Positions 1 to 5,361 of a stretch of DNA of 5,361 bases are shown in pieces. Below the pieces are notes generated by a model. The model was given only the letters and a program-made list of their open reading frames with translations, did not search any database and was not told where the DNA came from. The stretch's first letter is position 1. Every line of letters begins with the position of its first letter. The stretch spans positions 1 to 5,361 of the forward strand of contig DCSM01000129.1 in NCBI GenBank assembly GCA_002325605.1, given 5' to 3'. This stretch comes from Chloroflexaceae bacterium UBA1466 (GTDB taxonomy: Bacteria > Chloroflexota > Chloroflexia > Chloroflexales > Chloroflexaceae). The position numbers and the translations under genes were made by a program.

Positions 1-1404
1 CCTTGGGAGCATGTTAAACAGCGCGAAAATCAATTTTCAGCGCAGACTACCTATTGTTTTCCGCTGCTTGTGGGCCCTAAGAGCTTAGGTGTTGTGCAAG
101 TCTTTGATTGCCTCCCCTTGTTGCCCGAAGCGAAGCCTGAATTTACCCTGGCCCAAGTTCTGGTGAATCGGATGGCCACCGAGATCGAGAAGACGCAGCT
201 TTTAGCCGAAGCCCAGCGCCGTGAACATCGCCAGCAAGTTTTGTTGGACATTATCGCCCGCATGACCACAACCTTAGACCGCAACGCGCTGCTCAGAGAT
301 ATTATGCGCTCGGCCCAGGATTTGCTGGACGTTGAAGCCGTTTCGATTTGGCTCAAACAGCGCGACGACGATGGGCGAGAGCAATTAGTCCTCCACTTAT
401 GTGTTGGGCATCATTGCGCTAATCTGCGCGAAGTAGCAGTTGATCTGGATAAAGGCATTATTGGCCAAGCGATTCGCACGGGCGAAACGATTGTGGTCAA
501 TGATGTGCGTAACAATCGCCATTTTTACGGCGAGATTGATCAGCAAAGTGGGTTTACAACGCATTCGATTCTTTGTATTCCCATGTGGGCCCCTAAAATT
601 CAGCTTGGAGGCGAGCGGGGTGAACTTCAGAAAACCATCATTGGGGGCGCTCAAGCGCTTAACAAGCATGACAAAATCCCTTTTAGCGATGAGGATGTGC
701 GACTTTTCAAAATCTTGGTTAGTCAAGCCGCAACAGCTTTACAGCTTTCGCAGTATTACAATGATACCTATACGCTCTTTTGGGGCATTATTGATGCCAT
801 TACGGGCGCGATTGATCTGCGCGATCCCTATACATTGGGGCATAGCCAGCGCGTTTCAGAATTTTCGGTGGCCTTGGCCCAAGAGATGGGGTTGCCCCAG
901 GAGATGATCTATCACATTCGGATTGGGAGCAAGCTCCACGATGTGGGCAAGATCGGCGTGCGCGACCAGATTTTGCGGAAGCCTGGCCCCTTGACTGAAG
1001 CGGAAATGGAAGAGATGCGCGAACATGCTTCCAAAGGAGCCGAACTCTTGCGGGCGGCGGGGCTTTCCAAACTGTTGCAGCAGGAACTCCGCGCTTTGGA
1101 AGAGCATCACGAATGTTTGGATGGGCTGGGGTATCCGAATGGGCTAAAAGGGTTTTTAGAGGAAAATGAGAACGGGATTTCCCTGATTGGGCGGATTGTG
1201 GCGGTGGCGGATATTTTTGATGCGCTGACCAGTGACCGCCCCTACCAAGCTGCGCGAACGGTTGAGCAGGCGCTTCAGATTATACGGAACGCGGCGGGGA
1301 CAAAGCTGGACCCGCTCTGTGTTGAGGCTCTCATCAGGGCCCGCGAAAAAGGTGTGCCGCTCGTGCGGGTCCAGGCTGAACGGCGCGAACTTGAGCCAAC
1401 TTGA
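1..1404 (+). CDS. GAF-GAF-HD-GYP protein, probable cyclic-di-GMP phosphodiesterase (5'-truncated by window)
   Basis: The protein probably senses a ligand through GAF domains and hydrolyses the second messenger cyclic di-GMP in the cytoplasm. The reading frame is open from base 1, so the true start lies outside; an internal GTG at 70 would split a GAF domain. Numbering from base 1 (467 codons): residues 1-50 are the tail of a first GAF domain; 50-77 are a charged, helical linker; 78-250 are a complete GAF domain; 258-460 are the HD-GYP domain. Visible catalytic signatures are YTLGH (H281), HDVGK (H313, D314, K317), H342, HHE (H369, H370), GYP (377-379) and VAD (D404), so all the expected metal-ligand positions I can place are present. 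No membrane segment is visible in this part. The gene ends 18 bp from the convergent ATL gene. Family assignment is firm; phosphodiesterase activity is inferred from the family, and the GAF ligand is unknown. Confidence 0.93.
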   Translation, partial: PWEHVKQRENQFSAQTTYCFPLLVGPKSLGVVQVFDCLPLLPEAKPEFTLAQVLVNRMATEIEKTQLLAEAQRREHRQQVLLDIIARMTTTLDRNALLRDIMRSAQDLLDVEAVSIWLKQRDDDGREQLVLHLCVGHHCANLREVAVDLDKGIIGQAIRTGETIVVNDVRNNRHFYGEIDQQSGFTTHSILCIPMWAPKIQLGGERGELQKTIIGGAQALNKHDKIPFSDEDVRLFKILVSQAATALQLSQYYNDTYTLFWGIIDAITGAIDLRDPYTLGHSQRVSEFSVALAQEMGLPQEMIYHIRIGSKLHDVGKIGVRDQILRKPGPLTEAEMEEMREHASKGAELLRAAGLSKLLQQELRALEEHHECLDGLGYPNGLKGFLEENENGISLIGRIVAVADIFDALTSDRPYQAARTVEQALQIIRNAAGTKLDPLCVEALIRAREKGVPLVRVQAERRELEPT

Positions 1405-1422
1405 ATCCTGGGCCCGCGAAGC

Positions 1423-1758
1423 CTAAGCCCCGTCCCAGAGGAAAAGAGTTAGGTCAATTTGCCCTTTAGCTGTGAAAGTGACTCCCTCTTGCGCCAGCAA
1501 AGCCTGCTGAAGATCAGGTTCGTAGGCATTGCTGATATAACCTTTGGCATTGATGACGCGCCACCAGGGAACTTCGTCGCCCAACTTTCCAGCGCGGAGG
1601 CTGTGGAGCGCGTAGCCCACCAATCGTGCTTGGCCGCCCAGCCCCGCTAAGGCCGCAATTCGCCCATAACTAGCGACTTTGCCTGGGGGGATTAGGCATA
1701 CTGTAGCGAAGATGGCTTCGTAAGTTGTGCCCGCCGTTTTGGGCAATGATTTCTGCAT
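1423..1758 (-). CDS. atl: Alkyltransferase-like (ATL) protein, MGMT-family DNA-damage recognition protein
   Basis: This 111-aa protein matches the DNA-binding domain of O6-methylguanine-DNA methyltransferase. The family signatures are IPPGKVASYG (23-32), the arginine-finger region ARLVG (R45) and PWWRV (64-68). In true methyltransferases the last motif is PCHRV with the acceptor cysteine. Here Trp65 replaces Cys and Trp66 replaces His, so alkyl transfer should be impossible. By family knowledge (S. pombe Atl1, E. coli YbaZ), such proteins flip out O6-alkylguanine using the Tyr (Y31) and Arg and hand the lesion to nucleotide-excision repair. The size is normal for a stand-alone ATL, and the C-terminal half aligns by eye with Atl1 (the EEGV/QEGV segment). 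The ATG at 1758 is preceded by a weak purine-rich AAGAAGAG about 9 nt upstream. It is convergent with the HD-GYP gene and divergent from the VanW gene, so it is probably monocistronic. Confidence 0.9.
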   Translation of the reverse strand: MQKSLPKTAGTTYEAIFATVCLIPPGKVASYGRIAALAGLGGQARLVGYALHSLRAGKLGDEVPWWRVINAKGYISNAYEPDLQQALLAQEGVTFTAKGQIDLTLFLWDGA

Positions 1759-1827
1759 TGCTTTTGCTCTTCTTGGCTAAATGAGGTTGCTTAAAGACAA
1801 GAATAACATCCACCGCATTTTCCCGCA

Positions 1828-1851
1828 ATGGACAGGCAGATGGACAGGCAG
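1828..1851. repeat. 12-bp perfect tandem duplication
   Basis: The unit ATGGACAGGCAG occurs twice in immediate succession (1828-1839 and 1840-1851) in the divergent intergenic region, just upstream of the candidate VanW promoter. It is followed directly by GAGG. It looks like a slippage duplication, but a paired protein-binding site is possible. The repeat itself is certain; any function is unknown. Confidence 0.85.
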
Positions 1852-1868
1852 GAGGCCTATCCTACATG

Positions 1869-1877
1869 TGTTACAAT
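1869..1877 (+). promoter_or_regulatory. Candidate extended -10 promoter for the VanW-E2 unit
   Basis: The sequence TGTTACAAT matches the TGn extended -10 form followed by TACAAT (1872-1877), one base from TATAAT. No recognisable -35 hexamer lies 16-18 bp upstream (the position holds CAGGAG), which is tolerable for extended -10 promoters. Transcription would begin near 1884, leaving a leader of about 70 nt before the preferred VanW start at 1955. It is a sequence match only, in an organism whose sigma-factor preferences I do not know. Confidence 0.4.
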
Positions 1878-1954
1878 GCGGCTCGTGTAGATCAGCTGTA
1901 AATCAACCTCTAGCCTTCGGTGGCTTTCCTTGCCAGATTGTTTCCAAACAAGCT

Positions 1955-3820
1955 ATGAGTGATAATTCCGTTGTCAACCGCCGTCGGAAGCTCTTTGTCC
2001 GCAAGAACTATCCCCCTTTGCCCCCTCGTCGCCCAGGCAAAAAGGCCTCTTGCCTCTTGAAGACTTTTGGCTGGCTGGTCGCCCTGGTTGCTCTGGCCGC
2101 GCTAGTAACCGAAGCGGTTGTCTTGACGATTCTCCTCAGCGAGCGCGGCTATGCGGGCTATCTCTACCCTAACATTCATGTCCAAGGGTTGGAGATCGGT
2201 AATCGGCCTCTGCCCACGGCCCGTACCGACCTCGAACAGCATTATGCCTCCTTTCTGCTTAATCCTGCAACCTTGACCTACGGCGAGAAAACTTGGAACC
2301 CTACTGCCGAAGACTTGGGGCTTACGGTAGACTTCACGGCGGCCTTGCAACTGGCCGCCCCCATTGGGCGCACTGCGGCCAGAGTGGATAACGCCCGCAC
2401 CGTAGCAGCAGTCTGGCAATGGGGCGTACAAATCCCTTTGCAGGTCAAGGTCGACCAGCCTAAGCTGCAACAGTACCTTTTGCGCCTCGCCAGCGAGATC
2501 GAGGTTGCGCCGCAGAATGCTGAAGTAGCATTAGTGGGGGCGAACGTAGTCCTTACGCCCGAAGAATGGGGCACGCAAGCTTTGGTTGACGAAACGCTTG
2601 CGGACTTGACCGCCGCCCTTCAGACGCTGCGCTCGCAGCAGGTGAGCTTCCGCACGCGGGCCTTAGCTCCGGTCTTTCGGGATAGTGATGCCCAACAGAT
2701 AGTGGCGCAGGTTGAGGTTCCTCTTAATGGCTCAATCTTTCTCAATAGCCCGATTAAGCAATGGGAATGGCCCCGCTCGCGCCTTGCTCAGTGGGTCAAG
2801 CTCAACCGGGTTGATCCTCCTTCTAACTACCCGCAATACTCGCTCACCTTTGACCAGGATGGCATCCGGCAGGCCCTTGAACCGCTAGAAAAATCCTTCC
2901 GCCAGGAAGGGCGGCTGCCCCGCCTTAACTGGCAAAATGGCAACTTATTCATCTTTGAGCAGGGCGGCACAGGCAAAGGGTTAGATGGCAACTTGGCGCT
3001 GACCAAGATCAATGAGGCGCTTCAGGGTGGCTCCCGAACCATTGAGTTGGCTCTTACGCCCTTGCCGCCGCCGATCACTGCGGCTGACCTCCCTAGCCTG
3101 GGAATCAATCGGTTGTTGGCCACGGGCGTAAGTTCCTTTAGCAAGTCTGAAGCCTATCGGATTACCAATATCGTGGCGGGAGCTAACCGCGTTCACGGCG
3201 TGCTGATCCCCCCAGGCGACCTCTTTTCGTTCAATGCGTCGCTGGGCGCAGTGGACGCAAGTAATGGCTTCGTGCCAGGCTACGCAATCATCAATAATCG
3301 GACCCAAAAGGAATGGGGCGGAGGCTTATGCCAGGTTTCGACGACGCTCTTTCGGGCGGCGTTTATGGCTGGGCTACCGATCACCGAACGCCATGAGCAT
3401 CAGTTTCGGATTAGCTGGTATGAGGAATTGGGGGAACCGCCGGGCTATGACGCAGCGATCTTCACGGGAGCCAGCGACCTCCAGTTCGTTAATGATACGG
3501 GGGGGTGGCTTCTGACGCAGGCCTGGGCCGACCTCAAACAACAGCGGCTCTATCTCGCGCTCTACGGGGCGAAGGCTCCGCGCCAGGTCACGATGAGCCA
3601 CCGGATCACCAGCCAAACCCCGGCTCCTTCGAAGCCCGTGACTATCCAAGATCCAACCCTTCCCGCAGGCACGTATAAGCAATCTGACTGGGCTAGGCCA
3701 GGTTTAACAACCATTATCTACCGGACCGTAAAGGAGAATGGTCTCCTCCTGCGCCAGGATAGTTTCCCAACGACCTTCAAGCCTTGGCCTAACATCTTCG
3801 TGCGCGGCACAGGGCGTTAA
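1955..3820 (+). CDS. Membrane-anchored VanW family protein with YoaR-like peptidoglycan-binding domains
   Basis: This 621-aa protein is probably an extracytoplasmic cell-envelope protein held by one N-terminal membrane segment. The order is: basic, Pro-rich cytoplasmic tail (1-31, rich in R and K); transmembrane helix (about 36-61); a YoaR-like region (about 75-250, including VDQPKLQQYL and APQNAEV); a second weaker copy (about 296-370); the VanW domain (about 382-540); and a C-terminal G5-like tail (about 562-620). VanW hallmarks are RITNI (402-406), PPGDLFSFN (419-427), GGGLCQVSTTLF (455-466, C459), ERHEH (478-482) and GYDAAIF (497-503). The ATG at 1955 is chosen because it sits shortly before the basic tail and helix; the frame stays open to an ATG at 1781, but that extension looks non-coding and overlaps the ATL leader. 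No clear Shine-Dalgarno precedes 1955. VanW was named from a vancomycin-resistance cluster, but its biochemical role is unknown, and resistance should not be inferred here. Confidence 0.88.
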   Translation: MSDNSVVNRRRKLFVRKNYPPLPPRRPGKKASCLLKTFGWLVALVALAALVTEAVVLTILLSERGYAGYLYPNIHVQGLEIGNRPLPTARTDLEQHYASFLLNPATLTYGEKTWNPTAEDLGLTVDFTAALQLAAPIGRTAARVDNARTVAAVWQWGVQIPLQVKVDQPKLQQYLLRLASEIEVAPQNAEVALVGANVVLTPEEWGTQALVDETLADLTAALQTLRSQQVSFRTRALAPVFRDSDAQQIVAQVEVPLNGSIFLNSPIKQWEWPRSRLAQWVKLNRVDPPSNYPQYSLTFDQDGIRQALEPLEKSFRQEGRLPRLNWQNGNLFIFEQGGTGKGLDGNLALTKINEALQGGSRTIELALTPLPPPITAADLPSLGINRLLATGVSSFSKSEAYRITNIVAGANRVHGVLIPPGDLFSFNASLGAVDASNGFVPGYAIINNRTQKEWGGGLCQVSTTLFRAAFMAGLPITERHEHQFRISWYEELGEPPGYDAAIFTGASDLQFVNDTGGWLLTQAWADLKQQRLYLALYGAKAPRQVTMSHRITSQTPAPSKPVTIQDPTLPAGTYKQSDWARPGLTTIIYRTVKENGLLLRQDSFPTTFKPWPNIFVRGTGR

Positions 3821-3847
3821 AGTAGCTTTCGCTCAGATTAAGCTAAG

Positions 3848-3853
3848 AAAGGA
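3848..3853 (+). promoter_or_regulatory. Shine-Dalgarno site of the E2 gene
   Basis: AAAGGA lies 6 nt before the ATG at 3860, within the purine run AAGAAAGGA. It fixes the E2 start, which also begins directly with the lipoyl-domain strand. It is the best ribosome-binding site in the window. The 39-nt gap after the VanW stop contains no terminator-like hairpin, which favours co-transcription. Confidence 0.75.
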
Positions 3854-3859
3854 TTTCTA

Positions 3860-5152
3860 ATGGCCGCTGTAACAATGCCCAAATTGAGTGATACCATGCA
3901 GGCCGGGATCGTAAGTCGCTGGCTGAAAGAGCTTGGCGACCAGGTCGAGAAGGGAGAGGTCTTGGTGGAGATTGAGACCGATAAGGCGACGATGGAGCTT
4001 GCTGCGCCGGAGAGCGGGATTCTATCGCAGATCTTGGTCAAGGCGGGTGGGAGCGCCACCGTGGGCATGCCGCTTGGCCATGTTGCGGCGGCGGAAGCTC
4101 CTCTCCCTGCGCCGCCAAGTGAGGCGGAAGCACCTTCTCCTCTGCCCGTGAGCAGCGGGGAGCCAGACCACCAGCTGCCTTTTCCACCTTCCCCCGCATT
4201 GCCCGATCCTGACCAGGTCAAAGCTTCTCCCCTCGCCCGCCAGCTGGCGCAAGCTTATGGCCTTGACTTGCACCTGATCCCAGGGACAGGCCCTGGCGGA
4301 CGGCTAATGCGCGAGGACGTTGAGGCCTTCGTGAAGCGCAACAAGCTTCTCCCCCTTCCACCTCCCGAAGCCCCTTCTGCGCCCTTGCCTGCGCCCTTGC
4401 CTGCATACCTTCCGCCCCCGCTTCTCGCTCATCCGCCTACGCTCAAAGCGGGCGAGACCCTTGAACCTTTCTCGCGGATGCGGCGGGCTATCAGTCTCAA
4501 GATGAGCGAGGCCAAGCCTGGAATCCCTCACCTCTACGTGATGACGGAGATCGAGATGACCCAGGCGCTCAAGCTGCGCCAGCAGATCAATACGGGCCAG
4601 CTGGCGGGGGTTCATATCTCCGTGAACGACTTGATCGTCAAGGCCACCGCCCAGGTTTTGCGGCGCTTTCCCCTCCTCAATAGCAGCTTTTGCCCAGGGC
4701 CCAATGGGGAGGATGGGGTGGTCGTTCACCCCCAGATCAACCTTAATGTGGCTGTCGCGCTCGCCAAAGGTCTAGTTGCGCCGACCCTCTTTGCCGCTGA
4801 CCAACAAAGCCTGCGCGAGGTGGCCGAAGCGTTAAGGGACTTGGCGACGCGGGCGCGGGAAGGGAAGCTCAAAACGGCGGAGTTGGAAGAAGGTACGTTC
4901 ACAATCACCAACTTGGGAATGTATGAAGTGGTCGAAGCTACCGCGATTATCACCCCGCCGCAAGCGGCGGCGCTGGCCGTCGCAGCGGTACGGCAAGTCC
5001 CCGTGATCAACACCGCTGGCCAGGTCGGGCTTGGCGAAGTGCTGCGGGTGACCCTCAGTGTTGATCACCGCGTGACCGACGGAGTCGTCGCGGCTCAGTT
5101 CCTCTTGGAACTCAAACGCCTGCTTCAAACGCCCCTCGCGCTGCTGCTCTAA
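3860..5152 (+). CDS. Dihydrolipoamide acyltransferase, E2 component of a 2-oxo acid dehydrogenase complex
   Basis: E2 forms the core of pyruvate- or branched-chain-type dehydrogenase complexes, accepting an acyl group from E1 on a swinging lipoyl arm and passing it to CoA. Domains in the 430-aa product: one lipoyl domain (about 2-77) with the lipoylation site ETDKATME (K42); a Pro/Ala/Glu-rich linker (78-118); a peripheral-subunit-binding domain (about 120-158, ASPLARQLA and GTGPGGRLMREDV); a second Pro-rich linker (163-197); and the catalytic domain (about 200-430). The catalytic motif DHRVTDG carries H403 and D407, and ITNLGMY with IITPPQAAALAV matches the conserved core. Length is normal for a single-lipoyl E2, and all key residues are intact. 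The acyl substrate (pyruvate, branched-chain or acetoin type) cannot be decided because no E1 or E3 gene is in view. It lies 39 bp after the VanW gene and is closed by a strong terminator. Confidence 0.95.
   Translation: MAAVTMPKLSDTMQAGIVSRWLKELGDQVEKGEVLVEIETDKATMELAAPESGILSQILVKAGGSATVGMPLGHVAAAEAPLPAPPSEAEAPSPLPVSSGEPDHQLPFPPSPALPDPDQVKASPLARQLAQAYGLDLHLIPGTGPGGRLMREDVEAFVKRNKLLPLPPPEAPSAPLPAPLPAYLPPPLLAHPPTLKAGETLEPFSRMRRAISLKMSEAKPGIPHLYVMTEIEMTQALKLRQQINTGQLAGVHISVNDLIVKATAQVLRRFPLLNSSFCPGPNGEDGVVVHPQINLNVAVALAKGLVAPTLFAADQQSLREVAEALRDLATRAREGKLKTAELEEGTFTITNLGMYEVVEATAIITPPQAAALAVAAVRQVPVINTAGQVGLGEVLRVTLSVDHRVTDGVVAAQFLLELKRLLQTPLALLL
4379..4402 (+). repeat. 12-bp tandem duplication within the E2 inter-domain linker
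   Basis: GCGCCCTTGCCT occurs twice in tandem, in frame, encoding Ala-Pro-Leu-Pro twice (residues 174-181) in the flexible linker before the catalytic domain. Such linkers tolerate length change, so this is most simply an in-frame slippage duplication. Confidence 0.85.
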
Positions 5153-5185
5153 AAGTCGAGCGCTGCGCTTCTTGTTCAGCCAACG

Positions 5186-5220
5186 ACCTGCCAGACTTGG
5201 AACAGTCTGGCAGGTTTTTT
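5186..5220 (+). terminator. Intrinsic (Rho-independent) terminator after the E2 gene
   Basis: A perfect 12-bp inverted repeat (ACCTGCCAGACT at 5186-5197, AGTCTGGCAGGT at 5204-5215) encloses a 6-nt loop, TGGAAC, and runs straight into a T tract (5215-5220). It starts 33 nt after the E2 stop at 5152. There is no T tract on the opposite strand, so it should act only on rightward transcripts. It defines the 3' end of the VanW-E2 transcription unit. Confidence 0.92.
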
Positions 5221-5319
5221 GGTCTGGAAGCTTGGCGCTGTTACCTTTAGCCAGCCTGTGCTTAGGGTTTTCATCGGCCACTTCCGTAGCCCATTTCCTA
5301 GCAGCCAGCCAGTTCCACT

Positions 5320-5361
5320 CCAGCCTTTAGGTAGGCCCTGACCCAGCCTTTATGTAGGGCC
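5320..5361. repeat. 23-bp-period direct repeat at the right edge (second copy incomplete)
   Basis: Copy one (CCAGCCTTTAGGTAGGCC, from 5320) and copy two (CCAGCCTTTATGTAGGGCC, from 5343) start 23 bp apart and differ at two positions over 18 bp. The second copy reaches the last base of the window, so the number of copies is unknown. CCAGCC also occurs at 5251 and 5305 in looser contexts. GGCCCT (5334-5339) and AGGGCC (5356-5361) are inverted repeats that could pair. The stretch 5221-5361 otherwise shows no gene. Confidence 0.6.

Noticed and set aside
21..43. Inverted repeat (GCGC-GAAAA / TTTTC-A-GCGC) near the left edge
   Set aside because: It has a bulged base and a 4-nt loop, lies inside an open GAF coding frame, and has no regulatory context.
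440..907. 155-codon open frame on the + strand within the HD-GYP gene
   Set aside because: It overlaps the clearly coding GAF/HD-GYP frame and encodes no recognisable motif or domain.
1408..1438. CTGGG/CCCAG pairing across the convergent gene ends as a possible terminator
   Set aside because: The stem is only 5 bp with a long loop, and no T tract follows on either strand.
1423..1758. Active O6-methylguanine-DNA methyltransferase (Ogt/MGMT)
   Set aside because: The acceptor Cys and adjacent His are both Trp, and the N-terminal domain of full-length methyltransferases is absent.
1781..1954. N-terminal 58-codon extension of the VanW protein from the ATG at 1781
   Set aside because: The extension has no motif or signal character, contains the 12-bp duplication and a promoter-like element, and its start abuts the ATL leader. 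The ATG at 1955 gives a normal basic tail and helix.
1955..3820. Vancomycin-resistance determinant
   Set aside because: VanW-domain proteins occur widely outside resistance clusters, and no vanHAX-type ligase or dehydrogenase gene is present here.
3824..3844. AGCTT/AAGCT inverted repeat between VanW and E2 genes
   Set aside because: It is a 5-bp stem with an 11-nt loop and no T tract, too weak to call a terminator or operator.
4832..5281. 149-codon frame on the - strand over the end of the E2 gene and the terminator
   Set aside because: It is antisense to the E2 catalytic domain, runs through the terminator hairpin, and shows no recognisable domain or start signal.
1..5361. tRNA, rRNA, CRISPR array, transposase, phage or defence genes
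   Set aside because: Reading both strands, I saw no such signatures; genes and short intergenic regions account for nearly all of the window.

Overview
The window is a 5.4-kb stretch of bacterial chromosome, moderately GC-rich by eye, carrying four protein-coding genes. One of them is cut by the left edge. I see no rRNA, tRNA, CRISPR array, transposase, phage gene or resistance cassette. The gene styles fit a Chloroflexota (Anaerolineae-like) genome: a multi-GAF HD-GYP protein, a PWWRV-type alkyltransferase-like protein, a long membrane-anchored VanW/YoaR protein, and a single-lipoyl E2 with Pro/Ala linkers. This placement is inference from protein flavour only, with low to moderate confidence.

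Layout: bases 1-1404 (+) are the C-terminal 467 codons of a GAF-GAF-HD-GYP protein, probably a cyclic-di-GMP phosphodiesterase; the frame stays open to base 1. Bases 1423-1758 (-) encode a 111-aa alkyltransferase-like (ATL) DNA-repair protein, convergent with the first gene across only 18 bp. Bases 1759-1954 are a divergent intergenic region with a 12-bp tandem duplication and a candidate extended -10 promoter. Bases 1955-3820 (+) encode a 621-aa membrane-anchored VanW-family protein with YoaR-like domains. After 39 bp and a good Shine-Dalgarno site, bases 3860-5152 (+) encode a 430-aa lipoyl-dependent acyltransferase, the E2 of a 2-oxo acid dehydrogenase complex. A near-textbook intrinsic terminator (5186-5220) closes this unit. 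The last ~110 bp hold repeated CCAGCC-containing motifs, including a 23-bp-period direct repeat that runs off the right edge.

The genes do not form an obvious pathway. The VanW and E2 genes are probably co-transcribed because of the short gap, the lack of a visible terminator between them and the strong terminator after E2, but their functions (cell envelope; central carbon metabolism) are not evidently linked. No E1 or E3 gene is visible. I found no convincing undescribed system. The items most worth checking are the repeats at the right edge, the origin of the terminator hairpin, the double-Trp active site of the ATL protein, and the E2 gene standing apart from its partner enzymes.
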